The notes below the pieces were generated by a model. That model was not told the DNA's origin, made no database searches, and saw only the letters and a program-made list of their open reading frames with translations. The position numbers were made by a program, and so were the translations under genes. From Arcuatula senhousia (lineage: Eukaryota > Mollusca > Bivalvia > Mytilida > Mytilidae), in NCBI GenBank assembly GCA_963971305.1, contig OZ020306.1:61044686-61108685 (forward strand): a stretch of 64,000 bases of DNA. The letters run 5' to 3'. Below, piece by piece: positions 23,801-37,100 of the stretch (its first letter is position 1; every line of letters begins with the position of its first letter).

Positions 23801-26244
23801 TTTCATGACAATCCATCAAGGGGTTTAGGACGAATTGTGGATAAGAGAAGGGTACCCCCATGTAGTCGAATGCCTAAGTCCATGTTTTGCTATGGGAAAT
23901 CCATAAAATCATTCTGATCAAATTTTGAAATAGTAGGTACACATCTACATTATGTCACAAAGATTGTGTGTAAGTTTCATGAAATCCATCAAGGGGTTTA
24001 GGAGAATGCAGATAAGAGATGGGCAACCCCATGTAGCCGAATGGCTGAGTCCATGTATTATTATGGGAATCCCCAAAATCATTCTGATAAAACTTGCAAA
24101 TAGTAGGTGCACATCTACATTATGTCACAAACATTGTGTGTAAGTTTCATGAAAATCCATCAAGGGGTTTAGGAGATAAGAGATAGGCACCCCCGTGTAG
24201 CCGAATGGCTAAGTCCATGTTTTGCTAGGGGAAACCCCAAAAATCATTCTGATCAAATTTTAAAATAGTAGTTACACATCTACATTATCCCACAAAGATT
24301 CTGTGTAAAAGTTTCATGACAATCCATCAAGGGGTTTAGGACGAGTTGTGGATAAGAGAAGGGTACCCCCATGTAGTCGAATGCCTAAGTCCATGTTTTG
24401 CTATGGGAAATCCATAAAATCATTCTGATCAAATTTTAAAATAGTAGGTGCACATCCACATTATGTCACAAAGATTGTGTGTAAGTTTCATTAAAATCCA
24501 TCAAGGGGTTTAGGAGGAGTTGCGGATAAGAGATGGGCACCCCCATGTAGCCGAATGGCTAAGTCCATGTTTTGCTATGTGAAACCCCAAAAATCATTCT
24601 GATCAAATTTTAAAATAGTAGGTGCACATCTACATTATGTCACAAAGATTGTGTGTAAGTGTCATGAAAATCCATCAAGGGGTTTAGGAGGAGTTGCAGA
24701 TAAGAGATGGGTACCCCCATGTAGTCGAATGGCTAAGTCCATGTTTTGCTATGGGAAACCAAGAAAATCGTTCTGATCAAATTTTAAAATAGTACGTGCA
24801 CATCTACATTATGTCACAAAGATTGTGTGTAAGTTTCATGAAAATCCATCAAGGGGTTTAGGAGATAAGAGATAGGCACCCCCGTGTAGCCGAATGGCTA
24901 AGTCCATGTTTTGCTAGGGGAAACCCCAAAAATCATTCTGATCAAATTTTAAAATAGTAGTTACACATTTACATTATCCCACAAAGATTCTGTGTAAGTT
25001 TCATGACAATCCATCAAGGGGTTTAGGACGAGTTGTGGATAAGAGAATGGTACCCCCATGTAGTCGAATGCCTAAGTCCATGTTTTGCTATGGAAAATCC
25101 ATTAAATCATTCTGATCAAATTTTAAAATAGTAGGTACACATCTACATTATGTCACAAACATTGTGTGTAAGTTTCATGAAAATCCATCAAGGGGTTTAA
25201 GAGATAAGAGATAGGCACCCCCGTGTGAGTGAGTGAGTGAGTTGGTGTTTTACGCCCGTGCAACGCTATATAGGTTATTTACAGGCGATGAACATGAAAA
25301 GGATGATAAAATGAACATGAAATGATGATGATAAATGAAATATGGAGATGGGGTGGGAAACAAAGGACCGGTAAATTTTGAAGAACCACAGGAAAAAGGG
25401 GAGAGGTGGGTAGGGGCGGAAAATTTAGCCTATGTGGTGCACTACTGGGCGGTCCACAAAGGGGTCTTTTACGTGCATGAAGCGTGGCACTCTCCACACA
25501 CGTTGGCCCACTATGGTCGGCGGTCAGGGTTTCCGTATTATAGACCTGACAACCCCCGCAGACGAGGGCTACCCTATTCAGCCACCTAGGGTACACACTT
25601 GGTCGCTCTGTGGGCTGAGCACTGACCCGACGTCAGAATCCCAAGACCCTTAGTCGCCTCTTACGACAAGCTAGGCTCTGCTGCGGGCCTATTCGCCACC
25701 CGGGCCCCGCACGGGACGGCACCCCCGTGTAGCCGAATGGCTGAGTCCATGTATTATTATGGGAAACCCCAAAATCATTCTGATCAAACTTTCAAATAGT
25801 AGGTGCACATCTACATTATCCCACAAAGATTCTGTGTAAGTTTCATGACAATCCATCAAGGGGTTTAGGACGAGTTGTGGATAAGAGAAGGGTACCCCCA
25901 TGTAGTCGAATGCCTAAGTCCATGTTTTGCTATGGAAAATCCATTAAATCATTCTGATCAAATTTTAAAATAGTAGGTACACATCTACATTATGTCACAA
26001 AGATTGTGTGTAAGTTTCATGAAAATCCATCAAGGGGTTTAGGAGGAGTTGCAGATAAGAGATGGGCAACCCCATGTAGCCGAATGGCTGAGTCCATGTA
26101 TTATTATGGGAATCCCCAAAATCATTCTGATAAAACTTGCAAATAGTAGGTGCACATCTACATTATGTCACAAACATTGTGTGTAAGTTTCATGAAAATC
26201 CATCAAGGGGTTTAGGAGATAAGAGATAGGCACCCCCGTGTAGC
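17890..26244. repeat. Tandem duplication of a 3930-bp satellite block (23 monomers)
   Basis: The GGAGAATGCAG variant occurs at 18528, 20071, 22457 and 24001, giving inner spacing of 1543-1544 and block spacing of 3929-3930. Copy 1 (about 17.89-21.81 kb) and copy 2 (about 21.81-26.24 kb, lengthened by a 504-base SINE insertion) share rare markers in order, including the one-C-short GGCACCCCGTG. They differ by few bases, such as the 1-base deletion near 19470 that explains 3929 versus 3930. The copies diverge where copy 1 has GCTATGTG near 21832 and copy 2 has GCTAGGGG near 26267. The boundary is known only to within a shared stretch of some tens of bases. Confidence 0.85.
25227..25717 (-). mobile_element. 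SINE-like retroposon, minus orientation, 13-bp target-site duplication
   Basis: This GC-rich 491-base insertion has no similarity to the satellite. Read on the minus strand it starts GTCCCGTGCGGGGCCCGGG, contains CGTAAGAGGCGACTAAG, and ends in CGTAAAACACCAACTCAC with ACTC repeats. It is flanked by a perfect 13-base direct repeat GGCACCCCCGTGT (25214-25226 and 25718-25730), the signature of LINE-driven retroposition. The tail and the GGCGACTAA segment resemble SINE-like repeats I recall from abalone and other molluscs. An A-box-like TGGCGAATAGGC is visible near the head; I do not see a convincing B box, so tRNA origin is unproven. The ORFs of 70-105 residues within it are chance. It is roughly 97 percent identical by eye to the copy at 28913-29405. 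Confidence 0.85.
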
Positions 26245-28159
26245 CGAATGGCTAAGTCCATGTTTTGCTAGGGGAAACCCCAAAAATCATTCTGATCAAA
26301 TTTTAAAATAGTAGTTACACATCTACATTATCCCACAAAGATTCTGTGTAAAAGTTTCATGACAATCCATCAAGGGGTTTAGGACGAGTTGTGGATAAGA
26401 GAAGGGTACCCCATGTAGTCGAATGCCTAAGTCCATGTTTTGCTATGGGAAATCCATAAAATCATTCTGATGAAATTTTAAAATAGTAGGTGCACATCCA
26501 CATTATGTCACAAAGATTGTGTGTAAGTTTCATTAAAATCCATCAAGGGGTTTAGGAGGAGTTGCGGATAAGAGATGGGCACCCCCATGTAGCCGAATGG
26601 CTAAGTCCATGTTTTGCTATGTGAAACCCCAAAAATCATTCTGATCAAATTTTAAAATAGTAGGTGCACATCTACATTATGTCACAAAGATTGTGTGTAA
26701 GTGTCATGAAAATCCATCAAGGGGTTTAGGAGGAGTTGCAGATAAGAGATGGGTACCCCCATGTAGTCGAATGGCTAAGTCCATGTTTTGCTATGGGAAA
26801 CCAAGAAAATCGTTCTGATCAAATTTTAAAATAGTACGTGCACATCTACATTATGTCACAAAGATTGTGTGTAAGTTTCATGAAAATCCATCAAGGGGTT
26901 TAGGAGATAAGAGATAGGCACCCCCGTGTAGCCGAATGGCTAAGTCCATGTTTTGCTAGGGGAAACCCCAAAAATCATTCTGATCAAATTTTAAAATAGT
27001 AGTTACACATTTACATTATCCCACAAAGATTCTGTGTAAGTTTCATGACAATCCATCAAGGGGTTTAGGACGAGTTGTGGATAAGAGAAGGGTACCCCCA
27101 TGTAGTCGAATGCCTAAGTCCATGTTTTGCTATGGAAAATCCATTAAATCATTCTGATCAAATTTTAAAATAGTAGGTACACATCTTCATTATGTCACAA
27201 ACATTGTGTGTAAGTTTCATGAAAATCCATCAAGGGGTTTAAGAGATAAGAGATAGGCACCCCCGTGTAGCCGAATGGCTGAGTCCATGTATTATTATGG
27301 GAAACCCCAAAATCATTCTGATCAAACTTTCAAATAGTAGGTGCACATCTACATTATGTCACAAACATTGTGTGTAAGTTTCATGAAAATCCATCAAGGG
27401 GTTTAGGAGATAAGAGATAGGCACCCCCGTGTAGCCGAATGGCTAAGTCCATGTTTTGCTAGGGGAAACCCCAAAAATCATTCTGATCACATTTTAAAAT
27501 AGTAGTTACACATGAACATTATCCCACAAAGATTCTGTGTAAGTTTCATGACAATCCATCAAGGGGTTTAGGACGAATTGTGGATAAGAGATGGGCAACC
27601 CCATGTAGCCGAATGGCTGAGTCCATGTTTTGCTATGGGAAATCCATAAAATCATTCTGATCAAATTTTGAAATAATAGGTACACATCTACATTATGTCA
27701 CAAACATTGTGTGTAAGTTTCATGAAAATCCATCAAGGGGTTTAGGAGATAAGAGATAGGCACCCCCGTGTAGCCGAATGGCTAAGTCCATGTTTTGCTA
27801 GGGGAAAACCCAAAAATCATTCTGATCAAATTTTAAAATAGTAGTTACACATCTACATTATCCCACAAAGATTCTGTGTAAGTTTCATGACAATCCATCA
27901 AGGGGTTTAGGACGAGTTGTGGATAAGAGAAGGGTACCCCCATGTAGTCGAATGCCTAAGTCCATGTTTTGCTATGGAAAATCCATTAAATCATTCTGAT
28001 CAAATTTTAAAATAGTAGGTACACATCTTCATTATGTCACAAACATTGTGTGTAAGTTTCATGAAAATCCATCAAGGGGTTTAAGAGATAAGAGATAGGC
28101 ACCCCCGTGTAGCCGAATGGCTAAGTCCATGTTTTGCTAGGGGAAAACCCAAAAATCAT

Positions 28160-31100
28160 TCTGATCAAATTTTAAAATAGTAGTTACACATCTACATTAT
28201 CCCACAAAGATTCTGTGTAAGTTTCATGACAATCCATCAAGGGGTTTAGGACGAGTTGTGGATAAGAGAAGGGTACCCCCATGTAGTCGAATGCCTAAGT
28301 CCATGTTTTGCTATGGAAAATCCATTAAATCATTCTGATCAAATTTTAAAATAGTAGGTACACATCTTCATTATGTCACAAACATTGTGTGTAAGTTTCA
28401 TGAAAATCCATCAAGGGGTTTAAGAGATAAGAGATAGGCACCCCCGTGTAGCCGAATGGCTGAGTCCATGTATTATTATGGGAAACCCCAAAATCATTCT
28501 GATCAAACTTTCAAATAGTAGGTGCACATCTACATTATGTCACAAACATTGTGTGTAAGTTTCATGAAAATCCATCAAGGGGTTTAGGAGATAAGAGATA
28601 GGCACCCCCGTGTAGCCGAATGGCTAAGTCCATGTTTTGCTAGGGGAAACCCCAAAAATCATTCTGATCACATTTTAAAATAGTAGTTACACATGAACAT
28701 TATCCCACAAAGATTCTGTGTAAGTTTCATGACAATCCATCAAGGGGTTTAGGACGAATTGTGGATAAGAGATGGGCAACCCCATGTAGCCGAATGGCTG
28801 AGTCCATGTTTTGCTATGGGAAATCCATAAAATCATTCTGATCAAATTTTGAAATAATAGGTACACATCTACATTATGTCACAAACATTGTGTGTAAGTT
28901 TCATGAAAATCCGTCCCGTGCGGGGCCCGGGTGGCGAATAGGCCCGCAGCAGAGCCTAGCTTGTCGTAAGAGGCGACTAAGGGTCTTGGGATTCTGACGT
29001 CGGGTCAGTGCTCAGCCCACAGAGCGACCAAGTGTGTACCCTAAGTGGCTGAATAGGGTAGCCCTCGTCCGCGGGGGTTGTCAGGTCTATAATACGGAAA
29101 CCCTGACCGCCGACCATAGTGGGCCAACGTGTTTGGAGAGTGCCACGCTTCATGCACGTAAAAGACCCCTTTGTGGACCGCCCAGTAGTGCACCACATAG
29201 GCTAAATTTTCCGCCCCTACCCATCTCTCCCCTTTTCCTGTGGTTCTTCAAAATTTACCGTTCCTTTGTGTCCAACCCCCATCTCCATATTTCATTTATC
29301 ATCATCATTTCATGTTCATTTTATCATCCTTTTCATGTTCATCGCCTGTAAATAACCTATATAGCGTTGCACGGGCGTAAAACACCAACTCACTCACTCA
29401 CTCACTCATGAAAATCCATCAAGGGGTTTAGGAGATAAGAGATAGGCACCCCCGTGTAGCCGAATGGCTAAGTCCATGTTTTGCTAGGGGAAAACCCAAA
29501 AATCATTCTGATCAAATTTTAAAATAGTAGTTACACATCTACATTATCCCACAAAGATTCTGTGTAAAAGTTTCATGACAATCCATGAAGGGGTTTAGGA
29601 CGAGTTGTGGATAAGAGAAGGGTACCCCCATGTAGTCGAATGCCTAAGTCCATGTTTTGCTATGGGAAATCCATAAAATCATTCTGATCAAATTTTAAAA
29701 TAGTAGGTGCACATCCACATTATGTCACAAAGATTGTGTGTAAGTTTCATTAAAATCCATCAAGGGGTTTAGGAGGAGTTGCGGATAAGAGATGGGCACC
29801 CCCATGTAGCCGAATGGCTAAGTCCATGTTTTGCTATGTGAAACCCCAAAAATCATTCTGATCAAATTTTAAAATAGTAGGTGCACATCTACATTATGTC
29901 ACAAAGATTGTGTGTAAGTGTCATGAAAATCCATCAAGGGGTTTAGGAGGAGTTGCAGATAAGAGATGGGTACCCCCATGTAGTCGAATGGCTAAGTCCA
30001 TGTTTTGCTATGGGAAACCAAGAAAATCGTTCTGATCAAATTTTAAAATAGTACGTGCACATCTACATTATGTCACAAAGATTGTGTATAAGTTTCATGA
30101 AAATCCATCAAGGGGTTTAGGAGATAAGAGATAGGCACCCCCGTGTAGCCGAATGGCTAAGTCCATGTTTTGCTAGGGGAAACCCCAAAAATCATTCTGA
30201 TCAAATTTTAAAATAGTAGTTACACATTTACATTATCCCACAAAGATTCTGTGTAAGTTTCATGACAATCCATCAAGGGGTTTAGGGCGAGTTGTGGATA
30301 AGAGAAGGGTACATCCATGTAGTCGAATGCCTAAGTCCATGTTTTGCTATGGAAAATCCATTAAATCGTTCTGATCAAATTTTAAAATAGTACATGCACA
30401 TATACATTATGTCACAAAGATTGTGTGTAAGTTTCATGAAAATCCATCAAGGGGTTTAGGAGATAAGAGATAGGCACCCCCGTGTAGCCGAATGGCTAAG
30501 TCCATGTTTTGCTAGGGGAAACCCCAAAAATCATTCTGATCAAATTTTAAAATAGTAGTTACACATTTACATTATCCCACAAAGATTCTGTGTAAGTTTC
30601 ATGACAATCCATCAAGGGGTTAAGGACGAGTTGTGGATAAGAGAAGGGTACCCCCATGTAGTCGAATGCCTAAGTCCATGTTTTGCTATGGAAAATCCAT
30701 TAAATCATTCTGATCAAATTTTAAAATAGTAGGTACACATCTACATTATGTCACAAACATTGTGTGTAAGTTTCATGAAAATCCATCAAGGGGTTTAAGA
30801 GATAAGAGATAGGCACCCCCGTGTAGCCGAATGGCTAAGTCCATGTTTTGCTAGGGGAAACCCCAAATATTATTCTGATCAAATTTTAAAATAGTAGTTA
30901 CACATCTACATTATCCCACAAAGATTCTGTGTAAGTTTCATGACAATCCATCAAGGGGTTTAGGACGAGTTGTGGATAAGAGAAGGGTACCCCCATGTAG
31001 TCGAATGCCTAAGTCCATGTTTTGCTATGGAAAATCCATTAAATCATTCTGATCAAATTTTAAAATAGTAGGTACACATCTTCATTATGTCACAAACATT

Positions 31101-34100
31101 GTGTGTAAGTTTCATGAAAATCCATCAAGGGGTTTAAGAGATAAGAGATAGGCACCCCCGTGTAGCCGAATGGCTGAGTCCATGTATTATTATGGGAAAC
31201 CCCAAAATCATTCTGATCAAACTTTCAAATAGTAGGTGCACATCTACATTATGTCACAAACATTGTGTGTAAGTTTCATGAAAATCCATCAAGGGGTTTA
31301 GGAGATAAGAGATAGGCACCCCCGTGTAGCCGAATGGCTAAGTCCATGTTTTGCTAGGGGAAACCCCAAAAATCATTCTGATCACATTTTAAAATAGTAG
31401 TTACACATGAACATTATCCCACAAAGATTCTGTGTAAGTTTCATGACAATCCATCAAGGGGTTTAGGACGAATTGTGGATAAGAGATGGGCAACCCCATG
31501 TAGCCGAATGGCTGAGTCCATGTTTTGCTATGGGAAATCCATAAAATCATTCTGATCAAATTTTGAAATAATAGGTACACATCTACATTATGTCACAAAC
31601 ATTGTGTGTAAGTTTCATGAAAATCCATCAAGGGGTTTAGGAGATAAGAGATAGGCACCCCCGTGTAGCCGAATGGCTAAGTCCATGTTTTGCTAGGGGA
31701 AAACCCAAAAATCATTCTGATCAAATTTTAAAATAGTAGTTACACATCTACATTATCCCACAAAGATTCTGTGTAAAAGTTTCATGACAATCCATGAAGG
31801 GGTTTAGGACGAGTTGTGGATAAGAGAAGGGTACCCCCATGTAGTCGAATGCCTAAGTCCATGTTTTGCTATGGGAAATCCATAAAATCATTCTGATCAA
31901 ATTTTAAAATAGTAGGTGCACATCCACATTATGTCACAAAGATTGTGTGTAAGTTTCATTAAAATCCATCAAGGGGTTTAGGAGGAGTTGCGGATAAGAG
32001 ATGGGCACCCCCATGTAGCCGAATGGCTAAGTCCATGTTTTGCTATGTGAAACCCCAAAAATCATTCTGATCAAATTTTAAAATAGTAGGTGCACATCTA
32101 CATTATGTCACAAAGATTGTGTGTAAGTGTCATGAAAATCCATCAAGGGGTTTAGGAGGAGTTGCAGATAAGAGATGGGTACCCCCATGTAGTCGAATGG
32201 CTAAGTCCATGTTTTGCTATGGGAAACCAAGAAAATCGTTCTGATCAAATTTTAAAATAGTACGTGCACATCTACATTATGTCACAAAGATTGTGTATAA
32301 GTTTCATGAAAATCCATCAAGGGGTTTAGGAGATAAGAGATAGGCACCCCCGTGTAGCCGAATGGCTAAGTCCATGTTTTGCTAGGGGAAACCCCAAAAA
32401 TCATTCTGATCAAATTTTAAAATAGTAGTTACACATTTACATTATCCCACAAAGATTCTGTGTAAGTTTCATGACAATCCATCAAGGGGTTTAGGGCGAG
32501 TTGTGGATAAGAGAAGGGTACCTCCATGTAGTCGAATGCCTAAGTCCATGTTTTGCTATGGAAAATCCATTAAATCGTTCTGATCAAATTTTAAAATAGT
32601 ACATGCACATATACATTATGTCACAAAGATTGTGTGTAAGTTTCATGAAAATCCATCAAGGGGTTTAGGAGATAAGAGATAGGCACCCCCGTGTAGCCGA
32701 ATGGCTAAGTCCATGTTTTGCTAGGGGAAACCCCAAAAATCATTCTGATCAAATTTTAAAATAGTAGTTACACATTTACATTATCCCACAAAGATTCTGT
32801 GTAAGTTTCATGACAATCCATCAAGGGGTTAAGGACGAGTTGTGGATAAGAGAAGGGTACCCCCATGTAGTCGAATGCCTAAGTCCATGTTTTGCTATGG
32901 AAAATCCATTAAATCATTCTGATCAAATTTTAAAATAGTAGGTACACATCTACATTATGTCACAAACATTGTGTGTAAGTTTCATGAAAATCCATCAAGG
33001 GGTTTAAGAGATAAGAGATAGGCACCCCCGTGTAGCCGAATGGCTAAGTCCATGTTTTGCTAGGGGAAACCCCAAATATTATTCTGATCAAATTTTAAAA
33101 TAGTAGTTACACATCTACATTATCCCACAAAGATTCTGTGTAAGTTTCATGACAATCCATCAAGGGGTTTAGGACGAGTTGTGGATAAGAGAAGGGTACC
33201 CCCATGTAGTCGAATGCCTAAGTCCATGTTTTGCTATGGAAAATCCATTAAATCATTCTGATCAAATTTTAAAATAGTAGGTACACATCTTCATTATGTC
33301 ACAAACATTGTGTGTAAGTTTCATGAAAATCCATCAAGGGGTTTAAGAGATAAGAGATAGGCACCCCCGTGTAGCCGAATGGCTGAGTCCATGTATTATT
33401 ATGGGAAACCCCAAAATCATTCTGATCAAACTTTCAAATAGTAGGTGCACATCTACATTATGTCACAAACATTGTGTGTAAGTTTCATGAAAATCCATCA
33501 AGGGGTTTAGGAGATAAGAGATAGGCACCCCCGTGTAGCCGAATGGCTAAGTCCATGTTTTGCTAGGGGAAACCCCAAAAATCATTCTGATCACATTTTA
33601 AAATAGTAGTTACACATGAACATTATCCCACAAAGATTCTGTGTAAGTTTCATGACAATCCATCAAGGGGTTTAGGACGAATTGTGGATAAGAGATGGGC
33701 AACCCCATGTAGCCGAATGGCTGAGTCCATGTTTTGCTATGGGAAATCCATAAAATCATTCTGATCAAATTTTGAAATAATAGGTACATATCTACATTAT
33801 GTCACAAACATTGTGTGTAAGTTTCATGAAAATCCATCAAGGGGTTTAGGAGATAAGAGATAGGCACCCCCGTGTAGCCGAATGGCTAAGTCCATGTTTT
33901 GCTAGGGGAAAACCCAAAAATCATTCTGATCAAATTTTAAAATAGTAGTTACACATCTACATTATCCCACAAAGATTCTGTGTAAAAGTTTCATGACAAT
34001 CCATGAAGGGGTTTAGGACGAGTTGTGGATAAGAGAAGGGTACCCCCATGTAGTCGAATGCCTAAGTCCATGTTTTGCTATGGGAAATCCATAAAATCAT

Positions 34101-37100
34101 TCTGATCAAATTTTAAAATAGTAGGTGCACATCCACATTATGTCACAAAGATTGTGTGTAAGTTTCATTAAAATCCATCAAGGGGTTTAGGAGGAGTTGC
34201 GGATAAGAGATGGGCACCCCCATGTAGCCGAATGGCTAAGTCCATGTTTTGCTATGTGAAACCCCAAAAATCATTCTGATCAAATTTTAAAATAGTAGGT
34301 GCACATCTACATTATGTCACAAAGATTGTGTGTAAGTGTCATGAAAATCCATCAAGGGGTTTAGGAGGAGTTGCAGATAAGAGATGGGTACCCCCATGTA
34401 GTCGAATGGCTAAGTCCATGTTTTGCTATGGGAAACCAAGAAAATCGTTCTGATCAAATTTTAAAATAGTACGTGCACATCTACATTATGTCACAAAGAT
34501 TGTGTATAAGTTTCATGAAAATCCATCAAGGGGTTTAGGAGATAAGAGATAGGCACCCCCGTGTAGCCGAATGGCTAAGTCCATGTTTTGCTAGGGGAAA
34601 CCCCAAAAATCATTCTGATCAAATTTTAAAATAGTAGTTACACATTTACATTATCCCACAAAGATTCTGTGTAAGTTTCATGACAATCCATCAAGGGGTT
34701 TAGGGCGAGTTGTGGATAAGAGAAGGGTACCTCCATGTAGTCGAATGCCTAAGTCCATGTTTTGCTATGGAAAATCCATTAAATCGTTCTGATCAAATTT
34801 TAAAATAGTACATGCACATATACATTATGTCACAAAGATTGTGTGTAAGTTTCATGAAAATCCATCAAGGGGTTTAGGAGATAAGAGATAGGCACCCCCG
34901 TGTAGCCGAATGGCTAAGTCCATGTTTTGCTAGGGGAAACCCCAAAAATCATTCTGATCAAATTTTAAAATAGTAGTTACACATTTACATTATCCCACAA
35001 AGATTCTGTGTAAGTTTCATGACAATCCATCAAGGGGTTAAGGACGAGTTGTGGATAAGAGAAGGGTACCCCCATGTAGTCGAATGCCTAAGTCCATGTT
35101 TTGCTATGGAAAATCCATTAAATCATTCTGATCAAATTTTAAAATAGTAGGTACACATCTACATTATGTCACAAACATTGTGTGTAAGTTTCATGAAAAT
35201 CCATCAAGGGGTTTAAGAGATAAGAGATAGGAACCCCCGTGTAGCCGAATGGCTAAGTCCATGTTTTGCTAGGGGAAACCCCAAATATTATTCTGATCAA
35301 ATTTTAAAATAGTAGTTACACATCTACATTATCCCACAAAGATTCTGTGTAGAAGTTTCATGACAATCCATCAAGGGGTTTAGGACGAGTTGTGGATAAG
35401 AGAAGGGTACCCCCATGTAGTCGAATGCCTAAGTCCATGTTTTGCTAGGGGAAACTCCAAAAATCATTATGATCAAATTTTAAAATAGTAGTTACACATG
35501 TACATTATCCCACAAAGATTCTGTGTAAGTTTCATGACAATCCATCAAGGGGTTTAGGACGAGTTGTGGATAAGAGAAGGGTACCCCCATGTAGTCGAAT
35601 GCCTAAGTCCATGTTTTGTTATGGAAAATCCATTAAATCGTTCTGATCAAATTTTAAAATAGTACGTGCACATCTACATTATGTCACAAAGATTGTGTGT
35701 AAGTTTCATGAAAATCCATCAAGGGGTTTAGGAGATAAGAGATAGGCACCCCCGTGTAGCCGAATGGCTAAGTCCATGTTTTGCTAGGGGAAACCCCAAA
35801 AATCATTCTGATCAAATTTTAAAATAGTAGTTACACATCTACATTATCCCACAAAGATTCTGTGTAAGTTTCATGACAATCCATCAAGGGGTTTAGGACG
35901 AGTTGTGGATAAGAGAAGGGTACCCCCATGTAGTCGAATGCCTAAGTCCATGTTTTGCTATGGAAAATCCATTAAATCATTCTGATCAAATTTTAAAATA
36001 GTAGGTACACATCTACATTATGTCACAAAGATTGTGTGTAAGTTTCATGAAAATCCATCAAGGGGTTTAGGAGATAAGAGATAGGCACCCCCGTGTAGCC
36101 GAATGGCTAAGTCCATGTTTTGCTAGGGGAAAACCCAAAAATCATTCTGATCAAATTTTAAAATAGTAGTTACACATCTACATTATCCCACAAAGATTCT
36201 GTGTAAAAGTTTCATGACAATCCATGAAGGGGTTTAGGACGAGTTGTGGATAAGAGAAGGGTACCCCCATGTAGTCGAATGCCTAAGTCCATGTTTTGCT
36301 ATGGGAAATCCATAAAATCATTCTGATCAAATTTTAAAATAGTAGGTGCACATCCAAATTATGTCACAAAGATTGTGTGTAAGTTTCATTAAAATCCATC
36401 AAGGGGTTTAGGAGGAGTTGCGGATAAGAGATGGGCACCCCCATGTAGCCGAATGGCTAAGTCCATGTTTTGCTATGTGAAACCCCAAAAATCATTCTGA
36501 TCAAATTTTAAAATAGTAGGTGCACATCTACATTATGTCACAAAGATTGTGTGTAAGTGTCATGAAAATCCATCAAGGGGTTTAGGAGGAGTTGCAGATA
36601 AGAGATGGGTACCCCCATGTAGTCGAATGGCTAAGTCCATGTTTTGCTATGGGAAACCAAGAAAATCGTTCTGATCAAATTTTAAAATAGTACGTGCACA
36701 TCTACATTATGTCACAAAGATTGTGTATAAGTTTCATGAAAATCCATCAAGGGGTTTAGGAGATAAGAGATAGGCACCCCCGTGTAGCCGAATGGCTAAG
36801 TCCATGTTTTGCTAGGGGAAACCCCAAAAATCATTCTGATCAAATTTTAAAATAGTAGTTACACATTTACATTATCCCACAAAGATTCTGTGTAAGTTTC
36901 ATGACAATCCATCAAGGGGTTTAGGGCGAGTTGTGGATAAGAGAAGGGTACCTCCATGTAGTCGAATGCCTAAGTCCATGTTTTGCTATGGAAAATCCAT
37001 TAAATCGTTCTGATCAAATTTTAAAATAGTACGTGCACATATACATTATGTCACAAAGATTGTGTGTAAGTTTCATGAAAATCCATCAAGGGGTTTAGGA

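Noticed and set aside
25279..25653. ORFs of 70-105 residues inside the SINE-like insertion, also at 28977-29351
   Set aside because: They are shadows on both strands of a GC-rich non-coding retroposon; no known protein similarity and no consistent frame between the two copies.
25227..29405. The two SINE copies as terminal inverted repeats of one 4.2-kb transposon
   Set aside because: Each copy has its own, different target-site duplication, and the DNA between them is ordinary satellite that continues the outside pattern.
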